Virus record (IMG/VR): IMGVR_UViG_3300046692_000226
Span: 1-57,446 of that record
Strand: one strand, 5' to 3'
Length of the DNA: 57,446 nt
DNA from: a virus
Shown here: positions 40,582 through 49,251 of the stretch, one piece after another
Numbering within the stretch: position 1 is the first letter of the stretch
Layout: each line of letters opens with the position of its first letter
Made by a program: the position numbers and the translations under genes
Notes under the pieces: model-generated
What the model saw: only the letters and a program-made list of their open reading frames with translations
Databases searched by the model: none
Told to the model about the DNA's origin: nothing

Positions 40582-40935
40582 AACTCCATCGCAACCGGCA
40601 CCCAATCAGGGGCCAGGTGCGAAGGGTCGAGAGATCCGCCGCTCTTTAACAGCTCAGGATCCTCGCCATCGACTACCCCGGGTTTCAGCCGGTAAGCGCG
40701 AGCAATAAATAGTCGATGCCACGCCAGCTCTGGAACTGGCCGTGCTCACCAGATGTGAGTACGCGAAACCACGCAAGCCAGCCGTACCAGCACCGAACAT
40801 GAAATGTGCAACGACGGCCAGAGATATGAATCCGGCGATGCGCGTGGTGGAGAAAACAGATTTCACTGGCTGGCCTTGGCGACAGGGCCAGACGGGAAAT
40901 CAACCAGACGACATAAATGGGATGAGGTAAAGACC
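40582..40935. other. Leader region between PL and the first plus-strand early gene
   Basis: This holds the third GGCACCCAATCAGGGGCCAG palindrome (40597-40616) and otherwise no firm gene. Weak frames exist on both strands (about 40654-40866 minus, 40742-40930 plus), without good ribosome sites. No N-type antiterminator gene is recognised here. Confidence 0.45.
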
Positions 40936-41610
40936 ATGACTGTAGACATCAGCAACTTCACCATCGCTACTCCGCTTCCAATTTCCGACACAAACCCAAT
41001 CTCCCTGGATCTGATCGGTTGGCGAGCGCTAATCGAATGCCCTGACGTTGTCTCAATGCTTCCTGACGGATCGCTGCAGATGACAGCGCCAACCCTTGGT
41101 GCTTCGAGCAAAAGCACTCATCGAACTCGCTGCGAATGGAAAGAGCCTGGCTTTTGGCTGTTTTCGAGCGCCGCAGATCATTGGAGCCGCCAAGAAATGC
41201 GGCTGACGAAGGTCAACTCGCTACAGAAAGTGGTGATAGCCCAAATTCATGTGCAAGGGTCCGAGCGACCACCAGTAAAGGTGTTCTGGAACAAGGGCAA
41301 AATCACCATGGGGTTCCGGTCGAGCTACCTTCAAGACGATCCAGTCAACACGACGGTTCTGGAAAACGTGCCCCTCGGCGAGCTCTTCAAGATCAACATT
41401 CACGCTAATTCGAGCGGCGCTGTTTCCGTGTCAGCGAGCTGCAACGGCGCGAAATCTACCTCTGCAATCATGCGCCTCGACAACACTTGGGACACGAAGA
41501 CTCTCGCCTTCCATGGCGGCGTGTACAACCAGATCGATTACTCAGAGACCACGGACCCGGATGACGGCTCTGTGTGCATCATCAGCGACCTTTCCATTAC
41601 CCACGTCTGA
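40936..41610 (+). CDS. Polysaccharide lyase family 7 (alginate lyase-like)
   Basis: 224 residues from ATG 40936 (GAGG upstream). The three PL7 core strands are present: RTRCEW (63-68, in place of R-T/S-E-L-R), QIH (103-105) and GVYNQ (195-199), with a KVFWNKGKITMGFR strand between. PL7 enzymes cut alginate by beta-elimination using the His and Tyr seen here. There is no signal peptide and no link to tail genes, so it is not a classical spike depolymerase. As an early gene it might be released at lysis to loosen the exopolysaccharide around the host. Confidence 0.85.
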   Translation: MTVDISNFTIATPLPISDTNPISLDLIGWRALIECPDVVSMLPDGSLQMTAPTLGASSKSTHRTRCEWKEPGFWLFSSAADHWSRQEMRLTKVNSLQKVVIAQIHVQGSERPPVKVFWNKGKITMGFRSSYLQDDPVNTTVLENVPLGELFKINIHANSSGAVSVSASCNGAKSTSAIMRLDNTWDTKTLAFHGGVYNQIDYSETTDPDDGSVCIISDLSITHV

Positions 41611-41937
41611 TAACGCTCAACCGGCGCTACGACAGCTTGTCATTAACTGCCCTATACCGGTGATGGTTGGATGAAGTGGGTGGTCACTTCGAATCCGGTT
41701 CACCCACCCGATGCCCTGGTACTCCCCAGCACCAGGCCGCATCGGAGAGTGATCGAAGCGTGCCCAAGTGGGCTGCAGCGCTAGGATCGCAAAGCCCCGG
41801 GAATCTCCTGAGCCGGTATGAGCGAGACGGCCAACACTATAAACGCGGCGGGAAACAAGCAGGGGTTGCGCCCTGGTGTTTCGATCACTCTCCGATGCGG
41901 ACGAAACTGCGGCCTATAACCGCCCACCTGCATCAAA
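41611..41937. other. Gene-free stretch with a long inverted repeat
   Basis: No convincing gene. Perfect 21-bp inverted arms lie at 41737-41757 (CCGCATCGGAGAGTGATCGA plus A) and 41880-41900, separated by 122 bp. A transcript would fold into a large stem-loop; it could be a small RNA or the ends of a lost insertion. Confidence 0.75.
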
Positions 41938-42234
41938 TCAAGCATCAATAATGACTAATGTCCCATGGCTTCCGGTTAACACCGCGTGCGGAACACCGGC
42001 TTCGGCCAAGTACATCTGCCCCTCCCCAACGGTGATGGCTTCGCCTTCGACGCCCAGCAGTAGCTGTCCTGAATTGACCAGCAAGCCTTCGGTATAGTCA
42101 TGCACCTCTGCCGCAGAAGACATTTCATCCATGCGCAGAACTTTGATGTTCGAGTTGCCTACCCGCCCAAGCACGGTGGACTTCCAAGCTTGAGGCAAAG
42201 CCTTCGAGATCAAATCAAGATCCAGTAGTGACAT
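41938..42234 (-). CDS. Small cupin-domain protein
   Basis: 98 residues from ATG 42234 (AAGGAAA upstream). A single cupin-like beta barrel is suggested by EVHDYTEGLLVNSGQLLLG and VGEGQMYLAEAGVPHAV, containing the usual His residues. Cupins bind metal or small ligands; a regulatory or enzymatic role cannot be chosen. It is antisense to the surrounding early genes and thus probably separately expressed cargo. Confidence 0.78.
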   Translation of the reverse strand: MSLLDLDLISKALPQAWKSTVLGRVGNSNIKVLRMDEMSSAAEVHDYTEGLLVNSGQLLLGVEGEAITVGEGQMYLAEAGVPHAVLTGSHGTLVIIDA

Positions 42235-42373
42235 AGAAATTTCCTTATTTATCCCTGGCCTCATTTATACCCTCCGACACCACCCGCATGCACTCCCCTC
42301 CGCGCCCAACGGCAACCAGCGGAACGGATGAGTGCAGCCGAGTTTTGTTGGATCAACCACAGAGGTTTCCGTA

Positions 42374-42961
42374 ATGCCGAAGATCATTGATGTGATCAGG
42401 ACGAGGCAGGGCCAGACGTTCCTGCTTCTCGATGAAATGCCACGCAGCGTTTACGAGCGTACCGGAAACCTTCTGGTGTCGAACGACGGCGGCTTCTACG
42501 ACTTCCTGAAGATCGAGCCTGGCTCGCGTGACGCATTCGCTGGCCGAACATTCACGATCAACCTTGCAGATGGCTCAATGCTTGAATGCAAAGGTCAGGT
42601 CTGGTCATGCGGAGCCGATGTTGGCGTGCCAACCATGCATGTAGGTGTAGGCACGCTCAAGTCTCTTGAAGGCTGCTACGTGTTTAGCTCGGCCACCGTG
42701 AATGTATCGCTGGTGAATGAATGGCTCGCCGAAAACAAGCCGAGCAGCCGCTACTACAAGTACGACAAGCGCGAAACGGTTGAGAACTGGGAGTCGGTAT
42801 ACAGCCGCGAAAACTGGGGAATACCAATATCCCCGGCTCGGGCCCGAAAGCTGCGAAAGCGCGGCGCCACTATCTGGAGAGTCGAAGGAAAGCCCACATG
42901 GAGCGCTCGCTTCGAGAAGCGGAAGGCTCAAATCCTCGCAGACATCGCCGCAGACTCCTAA
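42374..42961 (+). CDS. Early hypothetical protein
   Basis: 195 residues from ATG 42374 (MPKIIDVIRTRQGQTFLLLD). N-terminal half beta-rich, C-terminal end basic (ARARKLRKRGATIWR). The basic tail suggests nucleic-acid contact. I do not recognise the family. First of a run of closely packed small genes up to 43869. Confidence 0.68.
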   Translation: MPKIIDVIRTRQGQTFLLLDEMPRSVYERTGNLLVSNDGGFYDFLKIEPGSRDAFAGRTFTINLADGSMLECKGQVWSCGADVGVPTMHVGVGTLKSLEGCYVFSSATVNVSLVNEWLAENKPSSRYYKYDKRETVENWESVYSRENWGIPISPARARKLRKRGATIWRVEGKPTWSARFEKRKAQILADIAADS

Positions 42962-42985
42962 CCCCCCGCCACTCTGGAGGCGACC

Positions 42986-43234
42986 ATGGCAACCAGCTAT
43001 GCAGACAGTGCGCAGGCCCGGGATTGGGATCGGCGCTATGACGCTTGGGGACGCGAGAAGAAAGCGAAGCCCGACCAGTTCCACGACTACGAGGCCGCCG
43101 CCCTCAAGCGCACCCAGGCACTGGCAGACCGCGATGTTCGTTTGCTTGCAGAGCGCAAGGCGAGTGCGAAACGTGTAGCCGCAGCGGTCGATGCCATCAG
43201 TGAGTTTTGGGGCTTGAAGGAGGCGTCAGCATGA
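42986..43234 (+). CDS. Small early protein
   Basis: 82 residues from ATG 42986 with GGAGGCGACC upstream. Strongly helical and charged (DWDRRYDAWGREKKAKPDQF). No domain recognised. Overlaps the next start by 4 nt. Confidence 0.65.
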   Translation: MATSYADSAQARDWDRRYDAWGREKKAKPDQFHDYEAAALKRTQALADRDVRLLAERKASAKRVAAAVDAISEFWGLKEASA

Positions 43235-43443
43235 GCAGCCAGCACGATCTTGCTACCGGCATGCTTGATGGCTACATCCAAAGCATGATCGACCCACAGT
43301 GCAGCGCCATAGCGGTAAAGGCATCAGCCAACACCGCGATCCTCATCTTCCGCACGCTGAGCATCATCAGCGCCGACGAAGACGCCAAATACACCGAGCG
43401 TTTGCGCCGCACCTTTGATATGCGGCAAGGGAGAGCGTCATGA
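43231..43443 (+). CDS. Small early protein
   Basis: 70 residues from ATG 43231 (MSSQHDLATGMLDGYIQSMI), in an ATGA overlap with the gene before and another with the gene after. Helical, no known domain. Part of a translationally coupled run. Confidence 0.65.
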   Translation: MSSQHDLATGMLDGYIQSMIDPQCSAIAVKASANTAILIFRTLSIISADEDAKYTERLRRTFDMRQGRAS

Positions 43444-43634
43444 CCACCGCACCAGTGAAAACACTGATCGACGAACAGCTTGACGACATCGAGCGCAAGA
43501 TCGCCCTGCTCGGCTTCGGTCTGCCCTTCAACGAGGTGATCGGCCGCAAGCGCGAAGAGCTGGTCGTCAACCTGCCGCAGCGCTTGGCGCCGACCATGAA
43601 GGGTCGCCGGATTGCGGTGAGGGTTCGGTCGTGA
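43440..43634 (+). CDS. Small early protein
   Basis: 64 residues starting MTTAPVKTLIDEQLDDIERK, amphipathic helix then a basic end (MKGRRIAVRV). Coupled by 4-nt overlaps on both sides. No function known. Confidence 0.65.
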   Translation: MTTAPVKTLIDEQLDDIERKIALLGFGLPFNEVIGRKREELVVNLPQRLAPTMKGRRIAVRVRS

Positions 43635-43756
43635 AGACCTTCTACTGGATTCTCACCGCTGGCCTGGTATTCGTTCTGATGGCTTACAGCGTCACCCGAG
43701 ACGCATCCAGCATCTGCCAAGTGCCGCACGAGATGACTTACCGGGTGCTCCGGTGA
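43631..43756 (+). CDS. Tiny single-pass membrane protein
   Basis: 41 codons from GTG 43631, overlapping the previous stop (GTGA). One hydrophobic segment, FYWILTAGLVFVLMAYSV, then a short tail with one Cys. The overlaps on both sides support real translation. Function unknown. Confidence 0.55.
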   Translation: MKTFYWILTAGLVFVLMAYSVTRDASSICQVPHEMTYRVLR

Positions 43757-43869
43757 CCAGTCGCCAGCGGGCACGTCGCCTGCTGATCTGGCGCGGCTCT
43801 CTGCCTGTCCTCGCCCTCTTTGCTTTCCTGATGCTGCTCAGCGCCCTCGCTGATCGCGTCAGTCAATAA
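43753..43869 (+). CDS. Tiny single-pass membrane protein
   Basis: 38 codons from GTG 43753 (GTGA overlap with the previous stop). Basic start (TSRQRARRLLIWR), then a hydrophobic segment (LPVLALFAFLMLLSAL). It forms a pair with the preceding tiny membrane protein. Function unknown. Confidence 0.5.
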   Translation: MTSRQRARRLLIWRGSLPVLALFAFLMLLSALADRVSQ

Positions 43870-43914
43870 CTCTCACACCTTTCAAAGCTGCGCACCGCGC
43901 CGCAAGGAACCGTC

Positions 43915-45066
43915 ATGTCCGCAAATACTAAACAAGCACTCGCGCAAGAAATGAGCGAAACCGACGACGTACAAAAATCTGTAGTCCCTGCGGTTGCCGT
44001 CACCGACATCGCCGAATATCGGCCGCACGAGGAACAGATCGTCCGCCTGGAGACCACTTACGCGAAGCTGGTCGTTGACTGCTCGACCAGCGAAGGTTTG
44101 GCGAATGCGAAGGAAGTTCGGGTCGATATCCGCGACGTGCGCTATGCCTTGGCGAACACCACCAAGACTGCACTCGTTCCCTATCAGCAGAAGGTCAAAG
44201 ATGCCCAGGCGCGCGTGAACCAGGTTAAGGAATTCGGCGAGGCGCTGAAAGATCGAGTCTTGGCGATTGAAGCGCCTGTTGACGAAGCAATCAAGGCTGA
44301 AGAAAAACGCGTAGCTGACGCCAAGGCCGAGCGCGAGCGAGTCGAGGCTGAACGTGTCGAAGCCATCCGGGCAAAGATTACCCGCTTCAGCTCTGTCGCT
44401 GCCGCATATGCAAGCCGTAGCGCTGCCGATATCGCCGACATCCTGCAAGGCGTCAAGGTGTCAGTGATCCTGCCCGAAGAATATGCCGAGTTCGAAGCTG
44501 AAGGCACCATCGCTCGCGACAACGCTATTGAGCAGTTGGAAACACTGCACAAGTCTGCCGTTGAGCGAGAAGAGGCTGCCGCCAAGCTGCTGGCCCAGCA
44601 GAAAGAACTCGACGAGCTGCGCGAGAAGCAACGCATTGCCGACGCTGAAGCAGAGGAGCTGCGCAAGCAGCGGGCCGAGGAAGACCGCCTGCGTTTGAAG
44701 AAGCAGCAGGACGATCTGGACCAGCAGCGCCGCGACATGGAAGCACAGCAACGCCAACAGCGTGAGCAGCAGGAAGAGCAACAGCGCCAGCAGCGCGAAC
44801 GTGACGCACAGTATCAACGTGACCAGGAAGAGCTGGCCCGTCTGCGTGCCCAGGCTGCCGCACCGGCTCCAGTCACCCCAATGGCTACCCAAGTGGTCGC
44901 AGGGAAGGTCGAAGTAACGCCTATCAGCACACATACAGCTGCTGCTGAATCCGACGACGTAACTACGACCGCCCCATCGGTTGACGACATTGTCGAGGTT
45001 GTAGCCCTGGGCTTCGACGTGGACCTCGGCACTGCTCGCGCCTGGCTTCAAGCCATCCGCTTCTAA
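43915..45066 (+). CDS. Large coiled-coil protein next to RecT
   Basis: 383 residues with AAGGAACCGTC upstream. The N-terminal 180 residues hold a conserved-looking helical domain (NAKEVRVDIRDVRYALANT); the middle (about 215-320) is a Gln/Glu/Arg-rich coiled coil. DUF1351-like proteins with this build often lie before recT in phages. It probably assists recombination, perhaps by linking RecT and exonuclease, but direct evidence is absent. Confidence 0.72.
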   Translation: MSANTKQALAQEMSETDDVQKSVVPAVAVTDIAEYRPHEEQIVRLETTYAKLVVDCSTSEGLANAKEVRVDIRDVRYALANTTKTALVPYQQKVKDAQARVNQVKEFGEALKDRVLAIEAPVDEAIKAEEKRVADAKAERERVEAERVEAIRAKITRFSSVAAAYASRSAADIADILQGVKVSVILPEEYAEFEAEGTIARDNAIEQLETLHKSAVEREEAAAKLLAQQKELDELREKQRIADAEAEELRKQRAEEDRLRLKKQQDDLDQQRRDMEAQQRQQREQQEEQQRQQRERDAQYQRDQEELARLRAQAAAPAPVTPMATQVVAGKVEVTPISTHTAAAESDDVTTTAPSVDDIVEVVALGFDVDLGTARAWLQAIRF

Positions 45067-45119
45067 CCACCCTTTCCATCTAACGGCCGCCCCACTCCTT
45101 GTCGGCCACGGAGAGCGCA

Positions 45120-46109
45120 ATGACTGACTCAGACACCCATGCCCCAACTGGCCTAGCCACGTACCACGATCCATCGCACAACGCAGCTGCGCTCATTCTC
45201 GACCCGGGCACCATGAAGTCGATGAGCGACCTCGCACTGATGATGTCGAAGGGCGTGACAACCGTCCCCAAGCATCTGAAGGGTAATCAAGCTGACTGCA
45301 TGGCGGTAGTGCTGCAAGCGATGCAGTGGCAGATGAACCCGTTCGCTGTTGCGCAGAAGACGTTCATCGTCAACGGCGGTGCGTTGAGCTATGAGGCGCA
45401 GCTCGTCAACGCAGTAATCACCGCCAAGGCACCAGTCAAGGGTCGCTTGAACTTCGAGTGGTTCGGCACCTGGGAAAACGTCATCGGGAAGATGCGCGAA
45501 GTAACCAGCAAAACCAAGAAGGACGAGGACACTGGCGAGTTCAAGAAGTACCGCGTTCCGGCATGGAGCTTTGACGACGAGAGAGGTCTCGGGATCAAGG
45601 TTTGGGCAACCTTCAAAGGCGAAGACGAGCCACGCGTTCTGGAACTTCTGCTCACCCAGGTCCGCACGCGAAACTCTACTCTTTGGGCGGAAGACCCCAA
45701 ACAGCAGATTGCCTACCTGGTGACCAAAAAATGGGCGAGGCTCTTCTGCCCTGACGTCATCCTCGGCGTCTACACACCCGATGAGTTCGAAGACTCGTAC
45801 GGCGGCGAAATCGATATCACCCCTGCGAAGCAGGCTTCAAACACCGCTGCCGCTGCTGGTGTGTCGTTCGGCCCGAAATCCCCGTCGCCGGAAATCGACG
45901 GAGTATTCGCAGACCTTTTGGTCGTCGCGAAGCGGCAGGACATCGAAGCCTATGCGACAGCCTGGGCAGGTCTCAAGCCTAAGCAGCGCGCAGCGATCGG
46001 CCTGGAATGCCACGAAGCGCTAAAGAACATGGCCGCAACCGTTGATGGCGACTTTACCGATATGACTGGCAATAACGACGGCCTGTCTCAGGTCGAGGAA
46101 GCGGCGTAG
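45120..46109 (+). CDS. recT: RecT family single-strand annealing protein
   Basis: 329 residues from ATG 45120 (GGAGAGCGCA upstream). RecT hallmarks: DCMAVVLQAMQWQMNPFAVA, GGALSYEAQLVNAVI and YLVTKKWARLFCPDVILGVYT. RecT anneals complementary single strands during phage recombination. Directly followed by the exonuclease gene with overlapping stop/start, a classic pair. Confidence 0.95.
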   Translation: MTDSDTHAPTGLATYHDPSHNAAALILDPGTMKSMSDLALMMSKGVTTVPKHLKGNQADCMAVVLQAMQWQMNPFAVAQKTFIVNGGALSYEAQLVNAVITAKAPVKGRLNFEWFGTWENVIGKMREVTSKTKKDEDTGEFKKYRVPAWSFDDERGLGIKVWATFKGEDEPRVLELLLTQVRTRNSTLWAEDPKQQIAYLVTKKWARLFCPDVILGVYTPDEFEDSYGGEIDITPAKQASNTAAAAGVSFGPKSPSPEIDGVFADLLVVAKRQDIEAYATAWAGLKPKQRAAIGLECHEALKNMAATVDGDFTDMTGNNDGLSQVEEAA

Positions 46110-46771
46110 TGAGAACGGAACTTCAGGGCACTGAAAAGTGGCATGCAGACCGATCTGGCCGAGTGACAGCCAGCCGGTTTAAAGACGTGATGGCCTGGGG
46201 GAAGCCTGACAAAAATGGGAAGCGCGAGCCTATGGGTGCGCGGACCTCATACATGCGCGAACTGTGCTTTGAGCGACTAGCAAAGAAGTCCAAGCACAAC
46301 GTCAGCAGCGCTTCCATGAAGTGGGGTCACACCGAAGAACAGAAGGCTCAGGACGCCTACGAGATGTTGACCGGCAACATCGTCATACCGTCAGAGTTCA
46401 TCGTCCACCCGAAGTACGACTGGCTCGGTTGCTCGCCAGACGGCCTGATCAACGATGACGGGGGCACCGAGTCGAAGTGCCCCTTCAACGAGGCGATACA
46501 CGTCAAGACTTGGCTCGAAGGCATGCCCGAGGAACACATGCCGCAGATCCAGGGCTGCATGTTCGTTACGGGACGGAAATGGTGGGACTTTCTGTCGTTC
46601 GATTCTCGCCAGGATGAGGAGTGTCAGCTCTACATCGAGACGATTCACCGCGACGAAGACTACATCGCCAACCTGCACAAAGAGCTGGTCCAGTTCAACC
46701 TGGAACTGAATCGCATGGTTGATGAGGTCGCGGACAAAGCCAGGGCGCAAGCCCATCGTTTAGGAGCCTGA
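46109..46771 (+). CDS. YqaJ-type / lambda exonuclease-like nuclease
   Basis: 220 residues from a GTG overlapping the recT stop. The PD-(D/E)xK core is seen: GHTEEQKAQDAYE (about 73-85), CSPDGLI with Asp111 and the ESK motif with Glu121 and Lys123. It would resect double-stranded ends to give tails for RecT. NinG completes the set. Confidence 0.92.
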   Translation: MRTELQGTEKWHADRSGRVTASRFKDVMAWGKPDKNGKREPMGARTSYMRELCFERLAKKSKHNVSSASMKWGHTEEQKAQDAYEMLTGNIVIPSEFIVHPKYDWLGCSPDGLINDDGGTESKCPFNEAIHVKTWLEGMPEEHMPQIQGCMFVTGRKWWDFLSFDSRQDEECQLYIETIHRDEDYIANLHKELVQFNLELNRMVDEVADKARAQAHRLGA

Positions 46772-46773
46772 TC

Positions 46774-47016
46774 ATGATCAGCAACCACCTCAACTTGGTC
46801 GAGCAGCAGCGGCAGAACGCTGAATCAATCTCCAGCCGGACCACCGAGTTTCTGGCCGCCGGCGGACAAATCGCTCAACTGAAAAGCCCGCCGCGCAACC
46901 CGCTACCGCCTCCCCGCTCACAGAAAATCGATCCCGGCACGGTCCTCAAGAGAAAGCCCAAGGCGTTGACAGCCGCTGATCGAAAGGCCCTCCGGTTAAT
47001 GGCGGACTCAATATGA
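46774..47016 (+). CDS. Small early protein
   Basis: 80 residues with TAGGAGCC upstream of ATG 46774. Basic, proline-rich middle (PPRNPLPPPR) and LTAADRKALRLMADSI at the end. Probably disordered; unknown function. Overlaps the next gene by 4 nt. Confidence 0.68.
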   Translation: MISNHLNLVEQQRQNAESISSRTTEFLAAGGQIAQLKSPPRNPLPPPRSQKIDPGTVLKRKPKALTAADRKALRLMADSI

Positions 47017-47474
47017 GCAAGCGCAAACCCAACAACATGCGCGCCCGAGTCGAGCGATCGTGCCGGGCACTGCTCAGCACTAACCACGTCGCCGTGGTGA
47101 ACATCGACCCCAGCGGTCACCAGGGCATGATCAATTACAAGTCGCTGAAGAACTTCGCGCCCGGGAAGATTGGCCAAGCCGTGTGCGGCATCCCCCACCG
47201 CTGGACGATCTACCTCAGCGCTCTCTGTATTGATGCTCGCGGCGACCGCTATAGCAAGTCGATTGAAGTGGCGCCGGACGGTGTCTATCTCTCCGACCAC
47301 CTGGAGGACGTGATCGAGCATTGCTACAGGCAGCTGCGCGACTCGGCCAATCAAAGCCAGATGGTGGCTTCTGGATGGATTGCAATTCCGGAGTCCTTGT
47401 CGCTCGACGAAGCTCATGCAGCAAGGATTTTTGAAGCGGTTGGAGCCTGGAATCAGGTCAAGGTCGCAGCGTGA
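47013..47474 (+). CDS. Early hypothetical protein
   Basis: 153 residues starting MSKRKPNNMRARVERSCRAL, a protein often found after the exonuclease in Pseudomonas phages. It contains VVNIDPSGHQGMINYKSLKN and PHRWTIYLSALC. No catalytic motif is evident; role unknown, perhaps in early takeover. Confidence 0.72.
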   Translation: MSKRKPNNMRARVERSCRALLSTNHVAVVNIDPSGHQGMINYKSLKNFAPGKIGQAVCGIPHRWTIYLSALCIDARGDRYSKSIEVAPDGVYLSDHLEDVIEHCYRQLRDSANQSQMVASGWIAIPESLSLDEAHAARIFEAVGAWNQVKVAA

Positions 47475-47549
47475 GACGTTTCCGCACCCAGCAACGCAAA
47501 CGACAAACCTGGCTGGCTCTGCCGGCCAGTGGCATAGAAGAGGTTGGCC

Positions 47550-47873
47550 ATGGCCAAGAGTGGACAAGAGCGATCGGCCAAAGCAGCCGAGAAGCGAAGT
47601 CAGTACGACGAGAAGGAGTTGCGGCACCGGGTCAGACTCGGTACCCGGCAGAAGCTTGATGAGCTGATGGCCTGGAACGGCATCGAGGAAATCAACGAGG
47701 CAGTGCAGAACCTGATTCTGAACGCTCATGCGCTCGGGCCGACCCTATCATTTCAAGCGATGGAAAGTCCGCGCCACAAAGTGCAGATAAGCGAGAGCGT
47801 GGCGCGGATGTTTCGGAATGAGAGCTTGGCCGAGCTGAAGCGCGATCCTGGCGACGAACATTTCGCGCCTTGA
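47550..47873 (+). CDS. Early hypothetical protein, possible DNA-binding
   Basis: 107 residues from ATG 47550 (AGAAGAGGTTGGCC upstream). Basic start, then KELRHRVRLGTRQKLDELMA, which resembles a ribbon-helix-helix-type element, and a polar tail. Last of the recombination cluster. A gene at 47471-47659 in another frame is less likely. Confidence 0.65.
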   Translation: MAKSGQERSAKAAEKRSQYDEKELRHRVRLGTRQKLDELMAWNGIEEINEAVQNLILNAHALGPTLSFQAMESPRHKVQISESVARMFRNESLAELKRDPGDEHFAP

Positions 47874-47888
47874 GCGACCCCTTGGCTA

Positions 47889-48092
47889 TCAATTACCTCG
47901 GCTGAGCTGCAGGTTCTGGCTTGTGCACTCGGTTGTGCTGACGGTACCCATGAAAGCATTCATCTTCACGGCGCATTTCTCGATGTTCAAGCCGTTACGT
48001 CCATCGCTCGAGATGTTGGTGACATATGGTCCAGCGGTTGTGCAGCCAGCCAAAACAGCGAGCAGGCCCAAGGCAACAGTATTGAATTTCAT
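47889..48092 (-). CDS. Small phage lipoprotein
   Basis: 67 residues from ATG 48092 (AAGGACTCAC upstream). Type II signal peptide MKFNTVALGLLAVLAGC with lipidated Cys17; the mature part has two more Cys (EKCAVK, TECTSQ), probably a disulfide. It is read against the early operon, hence a separate unit, likely active in lysogeny. Candidates: receptor masking or envelope stress; not established. Confidence 0.8.
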   Translation of the reverse strand: MKFNTVALGLLAVLAGCTTAGPYVTNISSDGRNGLNIEKCAVKMNAFMGTVSTTECTSQNLQLSRGN

Positions 48093-48240
48093 GTGAGTCC
48101 TTTCGAGCAGTGGCCTGAGCCAATTGGTTCGCCGAAAGCGGCATTGATATGTAGTCAAAAGCGTAGACCAACCCGAACAAACCACCCACACCACTGTCGC
48201 ATCCGGTCACGGAGGGCGGCGCCTACCCGAGGTAACCGCA

Positions 48241-49251
48241 ATGCCTGTTCTTCACAGCATCATCCACAAGATCGACAAGAAGCCCGACGGTAGCCCTGCC
48301 GTCTTGCACATCGGCAGCCATGAGCTGGCCGAAAGCGGCGCCCGTGACGACCTCATCAGCCAGCTCAACGAAAGCTACAACGCAAAGACCGGCAAGGCCT
48401 GGGGCTTCTTCCACGCCGAATCGGGTGCCAACCCCTTAAGTGGTTGGCTGGGTAAATACCTGGCCGGCACCAAAGACTTCTGGGAGTTCAGCAATGTCGC
48501 CGTCGAGCACTTAACCAAGCTGATGGAAGAATCGAACCTCAGCGTCGGCGGCAGCGTCCTGTTTTGCCACTACCAACAAGGCATGACCGAATACCTGACC
48601 ATTGCATTGGTGCAGGAAACCGAGGCGGTAATGCTCTCCGATGGTCTGACGTTGTTTCCGGCTCGACGCCTGGACCTGGACCGCCTCCATCTGGCTGCGC
48701 GGATCAATCTGAGGGAGTGGAAGAGCAACCCCAAGTCGCTGCAGTACATCTCGTTCATACGCGGGAAAGGACGAGGTAGCCGCGCAAGCCGGTACTTCCA
48801 AGACTTCATCGGCTGCCAAGAGGGTGTCGACGGCCCAGGTGAAACCCGCACCCTGCTCAAGGCGTTCAGCGACTTCGTTGAAAGCGAAGACCTCGGCGAG
48901 GAATCAGCCCGGGAGAAAACTAATACCTTGGTCAGCTACGCGATGGCACAAGCCAAGCTCGGCGAGCCGATTACCCTGGACGAATTGTCCGAAGCGCTAA
49001 ACGACGAACAGCCAAAGGCGTTTGCCGACTTCCTCCGCGACAAGGATTACGGCCTGTCGGCTTCACTGCCGCCGGACAAGAAGACCCTGAACAAATTCCG
49101 GCGTTTCACTGGTCGCTCCGATGGCCTGTCGATCAGCTTCGAACAGCACCTGCTGGGCTCGAAGGTCGAGTTCGACGAAGTCGGCGGAACGCTGACGCTG
49201 CGAGGACTGCCTACCCAGCTCACTGATCAACTCAAGCGCGCAGCCGCCTGA
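48241..49251 (+). CDS. yejK: Nucleoid-associated protein YejK/NdpA family
   Basis: 336 residues from ATG 48241 (CGAGGTAACCGC upstream). Starts [19 protein letters not shown]; contains [28 protein letters not shown] and [13 protein letters not shown], typical of the 37-kDa nucleoid-associated proteins. The host usually has its own copy; a phage version may compact or remodel DNA, or counter host silencing. Confidence 0.9.
   Translation: MPVLHSIIHKIDKKPDGSPAVLHIGSHELAESGARDDLISQLNESYNAKTGKAWGFFHAESGANPLSGWLGKYLAGTKDFWEFSNVAVEHLTKLMEESNLSVGGSVLFCHYQQGMTEYLTIALVQETEAVMLSDGLTLFPARRLDLDRLHLAARINLREWKSNPKSLQYISFIRGKGRGSRASRYFQDFIGCQEGVDGPGETRTLLKAFSDFVESEDLGEESAREKTNTLVSYAMAQAKLGEPITLDELSEALNDEQPKAFADFLRDKDYGLSASLPPDKKTLNKFRRFTGRSDGLSISFEQHLLGSKVEFDEVGGTLTLRGLPTQLTDQLKRAAA

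Noticed and set aside
40654-40866. 70-codon minus-strand frame after PL (hydrophobic start)
   Set aside because: It has a hydrophobic start like some remembered phage proteins but lacks a good ribosome site and overlaps an equally weak plus-strand frame; left as unresolved leader.
41667-41951. 94-codon plus-strand frame between PL7 and cupin genes
   Set aside because: Runs through the long inverted repeat; protein composition is not convincing and there is no ribosome site.
47471-47659. 62-codon frame overlapping the gene at 47550
   Set aside because: It begins at a GTGA overlap, which is attractive, but the second half only shadows the better frame 47550-47873.
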